From positions 186,001 through 250,000 of the forward strand of contig NEED01000073.1 in the NCBI GenBank assembly GCA_002110465.1: 64,000 nt of DNA. The letters run 5' to 3'. This document shows, one piece after another, positions 54,314 to 63,642 of this stretch (the first letter of the stretch is position 1; every line of letters starts with the position of its first letter). Position numbers and translations under genes: made by a program. Source of the stretch: an unicellular cyanobacterium SU2 (GTDB lineage Bacteria > Cyanobacteriota > Cyanobacteriia > Cyanobacteriales > Microcystaceae). The notes beneath the pieces are model-generated. The model ran no database searches. It was not told where the DNA came from and worked only from the letters and a program-made list of their open reading frames with translations.

Positions 54314-56458
54314 TTAATCTAGAATAAAAAAATTACTTGTCTCTTCTTTTTTTTGAATTTTTTTCTTTGTCAAAGATGGGGATTTAGGAGTATAAGGAGG
54401 AGCATTAACAACCAGTCCTGTAACTGAAACACCACTCTTTTGTACATCCATAATAGTTTCTTTTAAGATATTTTTACAGGTGAAATTTAAACGAGCAATT
54501 AAAATAAATGTTTCAGTTAGTTCGCTTAACGTAATAGCATCTGCATAGTTGTTTATAGATGAAGTATCAATAATAACTAAATCATAGTATTCTTTTAGTT
54601 CTTTTAATAAATATTTGATTTCTTTAGATTCTAAAACATGAGAAGGTTGAGATTTTAATTGACCACAAGGAAGAATTGAAAGATTATCAATTCTAGTTGC
54701 CTGAATTAAATCGATTGGGGAAAGACTATCATCTAAAATATCACTTAATCCAGGTTCATAAGGGATATCAAAAAATTTATGTTGTTGGGGATTATATAAG
54801 TTTGCGTCGATAATCAACGTTCGATGAGATAGCATCGCTGCAACTGTCCCTAAATGAGAAGCAATCACTGATTTTCCTTCTCCAGATAAGGCACTACTAA
54901 CAACAATTGATTTTAGATTGTTTTTACTAGAAAATTTTAATCTTTTAAGTAATCTTCTATAGGGTTCAATCAAATCTGCTTTATCTAAAAATAAGTGATC
55001 AAGTTCAGGATTTAAGGAAATTTCTGGTAAATAAGGTAATTTATTTAAAACAGGGACTTTGAGCCATGTTTCTAGATCAAAATCCTCATATAAAGTATTA
55101 TCTAATATTTCTTGTAATAAGATTATTCCTATGGTGAAAAAGATGCCAAAAAATCCCGCTAAAACTAATAAAGCTTTTTTAGAAGGGGTTTTATTAGAAA
55201 GATCAACTTCGGCTAATTCAAGAATACGAATGTTACTGAGTAATTGCGCTTCTGCTAATCTAGCTTCTCCTAATTTTTCTTCTAAAAATTTTAGGTTATT
55301 AACTGATGCTTCTTGTTTTCTTACCAATTTTGACAAACTTTGTTGTTGATTTGGTAGTTTTTCAAGACGATTCTTTAGCTGTTCTTGTTGATTTTTTATT
55401 GTTTGTAATTGTTCTTGTAGTGCTAACCCTTCGACTTGACTTATAATAAATTGACTGGTTAAAGTTTGACTAAGGCTATCTTCATCTGAAGCCACTTTTT
55501 TATTAATACTTTCATCATAATTAGGAGACACTTGCTTTAATTCTGCTTGATAAAGATTAATCATCTTATCTTGTTCTTCTAATAAAGCAAGTAATGTGGG
55601 ATGATTCTCCGTTAGGCGTGAACTTTCATGAGCAATTTTCACTTCTAAGTCTACTAACTTATCTTGTAATGTTTGTAAGACTTCATCTTGTGCTACTCGT
55701 CCTGCTAGATAGGCATTTTTAGTGTCTTGTAATCCGATAATTCTTTGTAATTCTTTACTCTTTTGTTGATTATTTTTGATTTTAGAAATAAGTGAGCGTT
55801 TTTGATTTTCTTGAGCTTCAATACTATTAACTAAATTCTTAGTTTGTTGTTCTAAATCAACTAATCCGTATTTTTTTCGATATTGATTTTCGGCTAACGT
55901 TGCTGCTTCTGTGATCTCTTGTTGTTTAGGAATCTCTTGTTCCAAAAATTTTCTGACCGATGTGGCTTGGGAACGAATACTTTGTCGATTTTCCCTGACT
56001 AACTCTTGAGTTATTTCATTAATTAATTTAGCTGAAATTTCTGGATCTTGATGTTTAAAGTTAATTTCTAAGATATTAGTTCCTGGAATAATTTTTATAT
56101 TTAAATTTTTCTTGAGGTTTTTCATAGAAAAGGGGGGGTTAGTTTGCTCAAGTCCTTGAGGAAAAACATTTTGAACGGCTTCCCCTAAAATTTTCTTCGA
56201 TTTGATTAATTCTGCTTGAGTCGCAATAGGATTCGATTCTTCAAATTGATAATCTGATAACTCGGTTAAACTTTGTCCTAATTCGGAAACCCCAAATTCT
56301 TGAGCATTAATCATTAACCGCGTTCTTACTTTGTACTCAGAAGGAACTAAGGCCAGATAGGCGATCGCACCGATAATAACAGAACCAAAGGTACTAATTC
56401 CTAACCATTTTCTTCGTTTTAAAATGGACAGTAAAGACGACGGGGTTGTCTGAATCAT
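54314..56458 (-). CDS. Wzc-like chain-length determinant with BY-kinase domain
   Basis: 714 residues. An N-terminal Wzz domain (first helix near residues 18-36), long coiled coils at 180-400, a second helix (ALLVLAGFFGIFFTIGIILL) near 430-450, then a cytoplasmic ATPase. Its Walker A is VSSALSGEGKSV (about residue 520), its Walker A' is TLIIDANLYNPQ and its Walker B is YDLVIIDTSSI. The last 25 residues (KSPSLTKKKIQKKEETSN...) have no tyrosine cluster, unlike typical autophosphorylating Wzc. It would control polymer length and export. First gene of the minus-strand cluster. Confidence 0.9.
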   Translation of the reverse strand: MIQTTPSSLLSILKRRKWLGISTFGSVIIGAIAYLALVPSEYKVRTRLMINAQEFGVSELGQSLTELSDYQFEESNPIATQAELIKSKKILGEAVQNVFPQGLEQTNPPFSMKNLKKNLNIKIIPGTNILEINFKHQDPEISAKLINEITQELVRENRQSIRSQATSVRKFLEQEIPKQQEITEAATLAENQYRKKYGLVDLEQQTKNLVNSIEAQENQKRSLISKIKNNQQKSKELQRIIGLQDTKNAYLAGRVAQDEVLQTLQDKLVDLEVKIAHESSRLTENHPTLLALLEEQDKMINLYQAELKQVSPNYDESINKKVASDEDSLSQTLTSQFIISQVEGLALQEQLQTIKNQQEQLKNRLEKLPNQQQSLSKLVRKQEASVNNLKFLEEKLGEARLAEAQLLSNIRILELAEVDLSNKTPSKKALLVLAGFFGIFFTIGIILLQEILDNTLYEDFDLETWLKVPVLNKLPYLPEISLNPELDHLFLDKADLIEPYRRLLKRLKFSSKNNLKSIVVSSALSGEGKSVIASHLGTVAAMLSHRTLIIDANLYNPQQHKFFDIPYEPGLSDILDDSLSPIDLIQATRIDNLSILPCGQLKSQPSHVLESKEIKYLLKELKEYYDLVIIDTSSINNYADAITLSELTETFILIARLNFTCKNILKETIMDVQKSGVSVTGLVVNAPPYTPKSPSLTKKKIQKKEETSNFFILD

Positions 56459-56860
56459 TTTACCTAAATAATTGTCATTTTCATACGCTTAACTTTCTTT
56501 TATTTTTTTGATTTAATCTAGTCAAATTCTTGTAAGTGTATCTATTTTTGTCAAATATTTTGACTGTTTTCGAGCAGAAATTACCATTTTTTTGTTTACT
56601 TAACTTAGGTTTTTTCGTTAAATTTTTCTTCAAAATTAATCATACCATAGGTTATCAAATCACTAATGATATAGCAAAACTATTCCTCTGATAAATTGTC
56701 TTAAATTCCTAGCAAAACCTTAATAAATGGTTATTTTTACTAAATTAGATTAATAATTTTTTTTCTAAAAACTACAAACAAATCAGTTAATTTAACTTGA
56801 AACGGTTTATGTTTGTCTACTTTTATTGTTTTTTTTCTAAAAATTGTAACTAGGTTTTGA
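56459..56860. other. AT-rich intergenic region upstream of the glycan cluster
   Basis: No gene. It must contain the main promoter of the exopolysaccharide cluster on the minus strand. No terminator or repeat was identified. Confidence 0.5.
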
Positions 56861-58990
56861 TTAATTGCCTTTAATTTGGGTTTGATATAATCCTCCTCCA
56901 GTGGTTCCAATCACCACTCTTCCTGACTTATCCGGTTTAAATTGGACATTTTTAACTCTGAGGAAAGGAAGTTCTTCGTTAAATTCATCCCAAGTTTCTC
57001 CTCCATCTTTTGATAGCCAAACTCCTGTAGCTTGTGAAACAGATAAGAAAGGATTTTGATCGGTTGCGGCTAAAATTATCTGAGAATTACGAGGGTCAAC
57101 TGCAATATCTGTCGCAAAACGAAATGGGGTTTGACCATCTTTTTTATTATTAGTCAATTGTATCCACATTCCTTGATCATATTTCCAAATTCCCTGTCGA
57201 GCATAACTATCTTGTTTAGCATTCACTACATACAAAGTATCCCGATCAACAACTTCAATCCGAGTTACTCCCCAAACATCAACCTTAGAACCAGGAACTA
57301 AATTAAAATGATTACTATTGAGATCGTCAGATTGCCATAAACCTGTTTGAGTCCCTACATAAATTTGGAAAGTTTCACCAGTATAATCAGGCACTAATTC
57401 ATACACCTTACCAGCAGCCATCAATTTTTGAGTCCAGGTTTTACCATAGTTATTAGAAAAGAAAAGTTTATTATGCCAAACTAACCAAGATTGATGCGTT
57501 TTTGTGGGATGAGCAACAATTCTTGTTCCTTCTCCTTGACTAAGGGGTTGACCTTGATTTTTCCAAGTTTTTCCGCCATTAAAAGACACATAAACGCCTT
57601 TACTAGAACTCTTTGGAGATTGTCCTACCACACTATAAATTATTTGTTGGTTTGGGGGAGTTTTGGTAAAAGAAACATCAATTAAACCTGAAAAATCTGA
57701 CATTCCATTAAATCTTTGAGATCCTCCCCATTCCCAACTTTTCAAATCATTTCGACTCATCCATTTTCCTGAGTCCATTGCAGCAATAAAAGACTGATTT
57801 GGATGAAATGGGTCCCATCGAAAATTCAAGACAACCAGTCCCGAATAACCGTTACCTTTCCAATGACCCCTAGCAGTTTCTGTACTAGCAATATCTTTCC
57901 AAGTCTTCCCTAAATTTTCGGTTAACCACAGTCCTTCTCCCGTCCCTCCAACCATTCTTTGAGAGTTATTAGGATCAATATCAAAAGCTCGAAAATATTT
58001 ATTTTGCATCGGATAAGCATGATTTTGATATCCATCGACTTTAGTCCAACTTAACCCCCCATCTTGACTGAGATAATTAGCGGCGGTTTTTCTCTCTCCA
58101 AACAAGACAATATTAGGGTTATTGGGAGCAAATTTAATCTGATCAAAAAATGATTGACTTTGATTAGAAATACTTAAGCCAGTTTTTACCGCCGAAAAAG
58201 TCCGTCCAGCATCAGTCGAACGATAAATTCCCTGACCATTAACAGTGATTAACAAAATATTAGGATTAGTAGAATGGGTGGTTAAAGATTTTTGGGTTCC
58301 TGTCGGCAAATTAGCCCCGATTTTTGTCCAGTTTTTACCGCCATCTATACTCCGAAATAACCCTTGATCTGTCGTAGCAACTAGTTGATAAAAATTATTG
58401 GCGGCAAAATCAACATCATAGATATTGTTTTCAACTTGAGACCCAATTTCAGACAGAAGCCTCCAGGTTTTTCCTCCATCTAAACTTTGATAAACTTCCC
58501 CTAAACGGGTTTCAGTTGCTTGATCAATGCGCTGATGTCCGGTAAAGGCTAACAAATGGTTAGTATTATTAGGATTAATCAAAATTTCTTGGACAGGAGC
58601 GACATATTTTCCCCATTCTAAGTTAGGGAGTCCGTTTCTTTTTTCTATCCAAGTTTTTCCTTTATCGACTGATAAATAAGGTCCTGATTTGGTTGCCAAC
58701 CAAATTTTCTGAGGATCGGTTGGATGAAAGGTAATCTCTTCAATTTCCCAACTTTGTAACCCATGACTTCTTGACCAACTCTGACCGCCATTATGGGAAT
58801 AGGCAACTCCTAGAATATCCCCCCCAGCAATGATGATATCTGAATGATGAGGACTAATGGCTAAAGACGTTAGCCATCCCCCTACTCCTGGTTCGTAAAG
58901 GGGTTTCCAAGTTGCTTGAGAGGGGAATTTTGAGTCAATTTCTGGTAAAAAAGAGAGAAAAAATTGACAAATAAACACCCAAAATAACAT
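56861..58990 (-). CDS. Secreted Asp-box (BNR/sortilin-like) beta-propeller protein
   Basis: 709 residues beginning with a signal peptide (MLFWVFICQFFLSFLPEIDS). About ten Asp-box motifs are visible, including SVDKGKTW, SLDGGKTW, SIDGGKNW, STDAGRTF, SQDGGLSW, SFNGGKTW and SKDGGETW, indicating one or two seven-bladed propellers. Relatives include GH74 xyloglucanases, sialidase-like and VPS10-like proteins and the HCF136/Ycf48 photosystem assembly factors. I cannot choose among them. The length and location suggest a glycan-related surface protein. Confidence 0.85.
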   Translation of the reverse strand: MLFWVFICQFFLSFLPEIDSKFPSQATWKPLYEPGVGGWLTSLAISPHHSDIIIAGGDILGVAYSHNGGQSWSRSHGLQSWEIEEITFHPTDPQKIWLATKSGPYLSVDKGKTWIEKRNGLPNLEWGKYVAPVQEILINPNNTNHLLAFTGHQRIDQATETRLGEVYQSLDGGKTWRLLSEIGSQVENNIYDVDFAANNFYQLVATTDQGLFRSIDGGKNWTKIGANLPTGTQKSLTTHSTNPNILLITVNGQGIYRSTDAGRTFSAVKTGLSISNQSQSFFDQIKFAPNNPNIVLFGERKTAANYLSQDGGLSWTKVDGYQNHAYPMQNKYFRAFDIDPNNSQRMVGGTGEGLWLTENLGKTWKDIASTETARGHWKGNGYSGLVVLNFRWDPFHPNQSFIAAMDSGKWMSRNDLKSWEWGGSQRFNGMSDFSGLIDVSFTKTPPNQQIIYSVVGQSPKSSSKGVYVSFNGGKTWKNQGQPLSQGEGTRIVAHPTKTHQSWLVWHNKLFFSNNYGKTWTQKLMAAGKVYELVPDYTGETFQIYVGTQTGLWQSDDLNSNHFNLVPGSKVDVWGVTRIEVVDRDTLYVVNAKQDSYARQGIWKYDQGMWIQLTNNKKDGQTPFRFATDIAVDPRNSQIILAATDQNPFLSVSQATGVWLSKDGGETWDEFNEELPFLRVKNVQFKPDKSGRVVIGTTGGGLYQTQIKGN

Positions 58991-59064
58991 AAAGTAGTCT
59001 CCTCGAATTGAGTTAATAACAATATTTTTAATTATTTTAGCTTGAATTTTTTGAAATCTCTTAT

Positions 59065-59092
59065 AGGGCTAAAGCCCTCACTACCAACCTTG
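59065..59092 (+). repeat. GGGCT-AGCCC palindromic repeat, copy 3
   Basis: GGGCTAAAGCCC then TCACTACCAACCTTGA. Same family as 3595, 39951 and 62619. Located between the Asp-box gene and ccsA. Confidence 0.65.
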
Positions 59093-59251
59093 AAAAATTG
59101 TCCAAAAAATATATAAATAACTTGATTTTATTAGCGATAATGATTATCTTGCTTTTAAAAAAGTGGGTGACATTTGCCACCCACTCCCTCTCCCGTTTTA
59201 GGCTAAAAGTTTTGGAGAACTTTAGTTCATTTTATAGATCACTTTTTAGGG

Positions 59252-60277
59252 TTAAAAGAACCAACCATAGGAATGTAACCCCTTCCCTAATAAATTAACC
59301 CCTAAATAACAAACCCAAACCACAACAAAACCACTAGCCGCCAAAATAGCAGGTTTACGTCCTTGCCAACCGCGAGTAATGCGAGCATGAAGATAGGCGG
59401 CAAACACTAACCAGGTAATTAACGCCCAAGTCTCTTTGGGGTCCCAACTCCAATATGATCCCCAAGCTTCATTAGCCCATACAGCACCGGCAATAATACC
59501 AATCGTCAGTAACGGGAAACCTAACCCAATAATACGGTAACTAATATTATCGAGAGTATCAGCCAAATTGAGCCTTTGGGGAGAAAGAGACGGCAAATTA
59601 GTGGTTAATAGTTGTGAATCAAGGCGATCAAGAATAGCTGTTCCCCCACTGCTATTATGCTCAGCGATGGTCATTACAGGAACTTTGTCGTTGTTATCTG
59701 TTTCTGAAAGTTGTAGACGGTTGAGTTTATCTCGGTAACTCCCAGTTCCAACTGAACTTCCCCGTAATTCCACCTGTTGACCCCGAGTAACCAATAAAAA
59801 AGCGATCGCCAATACTGAACCAACCATTAAAGTCGCATAACTGAGCATCATAACGCTTACGTGCATCATCAACCAGTTAGACTTGAGGGCAGGGACTAAG
59901 GGGGCTGAAGTTTGCATATCTGCCGGTAAAGTCAAGGCGGCAAAAGCAGTAATTCCCATGGCGACAGGGGTTGTCACCACTCCAACCAACCCACTACGAC
60001 TCATTTGTTCAGCAATCAGGTGAACGGCGGTTATGCCCCAGGCTAGAAAAAACAGGGATTCGTAGAGATTACTTAAGGGGAAATAGCCCCCTTCTAGCCA
60101 ACGGGCTGCTAATAATGCCGCCATTGACAGATTCGCAATAGCAACTCCGGTTGTTCCCAAGGTCGGTAAAATAGATATTCCCTGAAAGGCTGCCCCAGCC
60201 CAATATATAAGCATCGTCAGGAATAATATTAGAAATGAAGTATTGTCGAGGAAATTCTGTAGCGCAATTAAATCCAT
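59252..60277 (-). CDS. ccsA: System II cytochrome c biogenesis protein (WWD-domain heme handler)
   Basis: 341 residues and about eight membrane helices. The tryptophan-rich heme-handling motif is [18 protein letters not shown], with the conserved His partners in the flanking helices ([12 protein letters not shown] and the final LHSYG). It delivers heme to apocytochromes on the lumenal side together with the Ccs1 protein, which is not encoded here. Called CcsA in plastids and CcsB in some protein family databases. The long loop at 190-230 is poorly conserved. Confidence 0.92.
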   Translation of the reverse strand: MDLIALQNFLDNTSFLILFLTMLIYWAGAAFQGISILPTLGTTGVAIANLSMAALLAARWLEGGYFPLSNLYESLFFLAWGITAVHLIAEQMSRSGLVGVVTTPVAMGITAFAALTLPADMQTSAPLVPALKSNWLMMHVSVMMLSYATLMVGSVLAIAFLLVTRGQQVELRGSSVGTGSYRDKLNRLQLSETDNNDKVPVMTIAEHNSSGGTAILDRLDSQLLTTNLPSLSPQRLNLADTLDNISYRIIGLGFPLLTIGIIAGAVWANEAWGSYWSWDPKETWALITWLVFAAYLHARITRGWQGRKPAILAASGFVVVWVCYLGVNLLGKGLHSYGWFF

Positions 60278-60465
60278 GTCTGTGATCCGTTTCGGGTGTC
60301 TAGAACAATTTGTTTAGTTGATATCTTCTGTTTATGATACTGTTAAGGTTACTCCAAATTTTTTTAATAAATTATACAAAATTGTGAAAAGCAAAATAAT
60401 TCAGTCTCAAGGGTTGATATTGCCAGAATATTTCTAAAACCTAAACATATACTAGGCGACTCACT

Positions 60466-60962
60466 ATGAAATGGGAAGAAGTTTGTGAAAATAAACAGTT
60501 ACGAGATTTACCCTACAAGATTGAATTGAATAAATGGGGACAAATCGTAATGAGTCCAGTCAAGATTAAGCATTCTTTTTACCAAGGAAGAATTCAACGG
60601 GCATTAGAATCTTGATGGCAGACAGGAGAAGTCATGCCAAAATGTGCAATTAATACGTCAGATGGGGTGAAAGTTGCTGATGTGGTTTGGTGTTCAGAGG
60701 AACGATTTAATCAAATTGAAGAGGAAGTGTCAGCCTCTATTGCCCCAGAAATTTGTATAGAAGTTAAATCAGTGGGTAATACATTAGATGAAATACAATT
60801 AAAAAAAAATTATATTTCGAAGCTCAAGCGATTGAAGTGTGGCTGTGCAATGAGCAAGGTCAAATAAAATTCTATAATAAACAGGGTGAATTAGACCATT
60901 CCCTATTAGTTCCTGATTTTCCCCAGGAAATTAACAGGAAATTAAGCGGTAAGCATGATTAA
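60466..60962 (+). pseudogene. Uma2-family (PD-(D/E)XK-like) gene, broken
   Basis: The frame begins MKWEEVCENKQLRDLPYKIE. It meets an in-frame TGA at codon 50 (ALES-stop-WQTGEV) and continues VADVVWCSEERF and PEICIEVKSVGNT, the nuclease-like core. It then shifts frame at a run of nine A residues near 60805. After the shift the C-terminus reads LYFEAQAIEVWLCNEQGQIK, YNKQGELDHSLLVPDFP to a stop. One nonsense codon and one frameshift make it non-functional. The family is very abundant in cyanobacteria and often decays. Confidence 0.85.
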
Positions 60963-61035
60963 TATCAAGCAAAATTAGATCACTTAAGGTTTGGGTCGTC
61001 ACTTTTTCCCCTAAAATTCAGATTTTTTCCTAATT

Positions 61036-62520
61036 ATGAGCTTTTTTGAAAAATTAACAGAGGCGATCGCTAAATATCAAACCTTACTGGTGATGGGACT
61101 TGAACCCAACCCAGAAATGATCTCTGAGACGACAACGACAAATATCGATTTATCACCAGATTCTCTTATCAAAGACTGGGCAACTCGACTCAAATCAATT
61201 ATCGCTGAAACCTCTGGATTAGTGTGTGCTTATAAACCGACCCTAGGGTTTTATGAAGCGTTAGGGACATCAGGATTAGAATTATTAGCTCAAGTTATTG
61301 CTGCTATTCCCCAAGATATCCCTATCATTTTAGATGCTAAACATGGAGATATTAATACCAGTACCATTTTTGCGCGAACTATTTTTGAACGGTGGAAAGT
61401 GGATGCGGTTACCTTAAGTCCCTACACTGGCCATGATCATGTGGCTCCTTTTTTAGTTTATCCTGACAAAGGGGTTTTTATTCTTTGTCATACGTCTAAT
61501 CCTGGGGCGATCGCCTTACAAGAATATCCGACCTCTGAAACTCCTTTTTATTTACAAGTGGTCAAAGAAGCAAAAATGTGGGGAACCCCTGAACAATTAT
61601 TATTAGAAGTAGGAACTACAGATCTTAATATTCTACAAAAAATTCGCTTAGCTGCTCCAGAAAGAGTCTTATTATTACGCAGTATTTGGTCTAAAAAAGA
61701 GCAGTTTCCTGATATTCTAAAAACCAGTTTAAACCCTAATGGAGAAGGAATTCTGATTCCTATTCCCCAAGACTTTTTAAAACAGGACAATTTATCGCGA
61801 CAAGTTCAGAATCTTAATGCAGAAATTAATGAAACTCGCAACCAAGTTATCACTGAGGGAACTAGCTGTCAACTTTGGACTCCTGATGTTTGTTTCTTTA
61901 ATTCCCATCCCCATCAAGAGTTGATTTTACAATTGTACGATATTGGGTGTTTATTGTTTGGGGAATATGTTCAGGCATCAGGGGCAACTTTTTCTTATTA
62001 TATTGACCTAAGACAGATTATTTCTAATCCCCAAATTTTTCATCAAGTTTTAAAAGCTTATGCAGATATTCTGAAAACACTAACGTTTGATCGCATTGCG
62101 GGTATTCCCTACGGTTCATTGCCCACAGCGACAGGATTATCTTTAATCTTACACCGTCCGATGATTTACCCGCGCAAAGAAGTTAAAGCCCATGGAACTC
62201 GCCGTTTAATTGAAGGAGATTTTAATCCAGGGGAAAAAGCCGTGGTTGTGGATGATATTTTAATTACGGGCAAAAGTGTCATAGAAGGATCTCAAAAGTT
62301 ACAGTCTTCTGGGTTAAAAGTGGAGGATATTGTGGTATTTATTGACCATGAAGAGGGGGTTATGGATAAAATCAATAGTCATGGTTATCAAGCTTATTCT
62401 GTGTTGAAAATTTCAGAAATTACCGAGACTTTATATGAAGCAGGACGGATTAATCAAGAACAATATCGTCGGTTATCCTATCCCGATAATTCTGTTAAAA
62501 ATAATAGACTTAAACTCTAA
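61036..62520 (+). CDS. pyrF-pyrE: Bifunctional orotidine-5'-phosphate decarboxylase / orotate phosphoribosyltransferase
   Basis: 494-residue fusion of the last two UMP-synthesis enzymes in the order PyrF then PyrE, opposite to animals. PyrF (about 1-270): MGLEPNPE and the catalytic D100-x-K102-x-x-D105 (ILDAKHGDIN). PyrE (about 300-494): PRPP-binding motif VVVDDILITGKS at about residue 400, preceded by YGSLPTATGLSLIL. This fused form is typical of cyanobacteria. The start ATG follows TTTTTCCTAATT without a strong ribosome site. Confidence 0.93.
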   Translation: MSFFEKLTEAIAKYQTLLVMGLEPNPEMISETTTTNIDLSPDSLIKDWATRLKSIIAETSGLVCAYKPTLGFYEALGTSGLELLAQVIAAIPQDIPIILDAKHGDINTSTIFARTIFERWKVDAVTLSPYTGHDHVAPFLVYPDKGVFILCHTSNPGAIALQEYPTSETPFYLQVVKEAKMWGTPEQLLLEVGTTDLNILQKIRLAAPERVLLLRSIWSKKEQFPDILKTSLNPNGEGILIPIPQDFLKQDNLSRQVQNLNAEINETRNQVITEGTSCQLWTPDVCFFNSHPHQELILQLYDIGCLLFGEYVQASGATFSYYIDLRQIISNPQIFHQVLKAYADILKTLTFDRIAGIPYGSLPTATGLSLILHRPMIYPRKEVKAHGTRRLIEGDFNPGEKAVVVDDILITGKSVIEGSQKLQSSGLKVEDIVVFIDHEEGVMDKINSHGYQAYSVLKISEITETLYEAGRINQEQYRRLSYPDNSVKNNRLKL

Positions 62521-62596
62521 AGAGTTAAGCGAGTCTAAAGAGAGTGTTGGTAAACAAAACATTAAGTTGATTTTGGTCGTCTTATCGGTTGCTGGT

Positions 62597-62645
62597 CAAC
62601 CCTTGAGGGTTGATTTCTAAAGGCTAAAGCCTTTACTACGAGCCT
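62597..62645 (+). repeat. Double-hairpin repeat, copy 4 of the GGGCT-AGCCC family
   Basis: Left hairpin CAACCCT-TG-AGGGTTG (62597-62612), then AAAGGCT-AAAGCCTTT with flank ACTACGAGCC (62619-62645). Same organisation as 39921-39977. It lies between the pyrF-pyrE gene and a pentapeptide gene that points towards it. Confidence 0.6.
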
Positions 62646-62697
62646 AAATATCATGTTAAAATTTACTTTATAAGTAGAACCAAAAATTTTTTAACCC

Positions 62698-63642
62698 CTA
62701 CGCTTTTAGCAAATTAGGGATAGTTTTCCCTTTTTGACTATTCAGATATCCTTTCAAAGAATTAGGATTATTACCTGACTTAAAAGGGGGAAATACCAAC
62801 CCTACTTTTTGACGATCAATCATTTGAGAAAATCCTGGAAAAATCTGGGAACAGGACTTAATATAAGTTTTTAACCATTCTCTTACTAACTGTAATTGAG
62901 TAGACGTTAATTGTATATCTACATCTCCAGAAAAAGTAATGACTCCTGACTTATCAATCTGAAATTGTATTAACCATTCTTCTTCAGGACGTGAAGATTG
63001 CCAATACTTTATTGTCATTTTTTGACCTAAATAATGATTACTTACATTGATAATATAAGTCAAAACTCCCAATAATTGATTGACAGTAATTCCATCAAGC
63101 TTAGTGTCCTCGGTCTGCTTATTAACCCCTTTAATCGATTGACTTAATTCGTCTTTTTCTACTTTCTTCATTCGGGATTTGATGGGATCAAATAATTTTT
63201 CAAAACAGGTCTTTTCATTATATTGAGCATTTTGTAAATTAGCTCCAGTCAAGTTGGCTTTATTTAGGTAAGCACTTTTAAGATTAGCGTCTTGAAAATT
63301 CGCTTTGGTTCCATAAATTCCCGTTAAATAAGCTTTCTCTAAATTAGCTTGTTGCAAATTAGTTTTAATTAGATAGGTTTTAATTAAAGAAGCATTTTGT
63401 AAATTAGCCCCTTGAAGATTAGCCCCTGTTAGATCTGCTTCGTTTAGATAAGCTTCACTTAAGTTTGCCCCACTCAAATTAACGTCTCTTAAATTGCTGT
63501 AGCTAAGATCGGCTCCCCTTAAATCAGCATTTCTGAGATCTATACCCCTCAAGTCCAATCGACGTAATTGAATATTGCGAAAGCTTCTTTCACCAGCTTG
63601 GTATCGTTGATTCAGTTCCGTTGCTTCGTGACTTTGAAACAT
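62698..63642 (-). CDS. Pentapeptide-repeat protein with unique C-terminal domain
   Basis: 314 residues. Residues about 25-145 are A(D/N)LxX-type pentapeptides (LRGADLSYSNLRDVNLSGAN and so on). Residues about 165-290 form a non-repetitive domain (TVNQLLGVLTYIINVSNHYL, WLIQFQIDKSGVITFSGDVD) that I do not recognise. The N-terminus ELNQRYQAGERSFRNIQLRR is common to cyanobacterial pentapeptide proteins. No signal peptide. Confidence 0.88.
   Translation of the reverse strand: MFQSHEATELNQRYQAGERSFRNIQLRRLDLRGIDLRNADLRGADLSYSNLRDVNLSGANLSEAYLNEADLTGANLQGANLQNASLIKTYLIKTNLQQANLEKAYLTGIYGTKANFQDANLKSAYLNKANLTGANLQNAQYNEKTCFEKLFDPIKSRMKKVEKDELSQSIKGVNKQTEDTKLDGITVNQLLGVLTYIINVSNHYLGQKMTIKYWQSSRPEEEWLIQFQIDKSGVITFSGDVDIQLTSTQLQLVREWLKTYIKSCSQIFPGFSQMIDRQKVGLVFPPFKSGNNPNSLKGYLNSQKGKTIPNLLKA

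Noticed and set aside
59098-59298. 66-codon plus-strand open frame near ccsA
   Set aside because: It overlaps the 3' end of ccsA on the other strand and has no family-like sequence.
62435-62620. 61-codon frame at the end of the pyrF-pyrE fusion
   Set aside because: Out-of-frame with the real gene and runs into a dispersed repeat.
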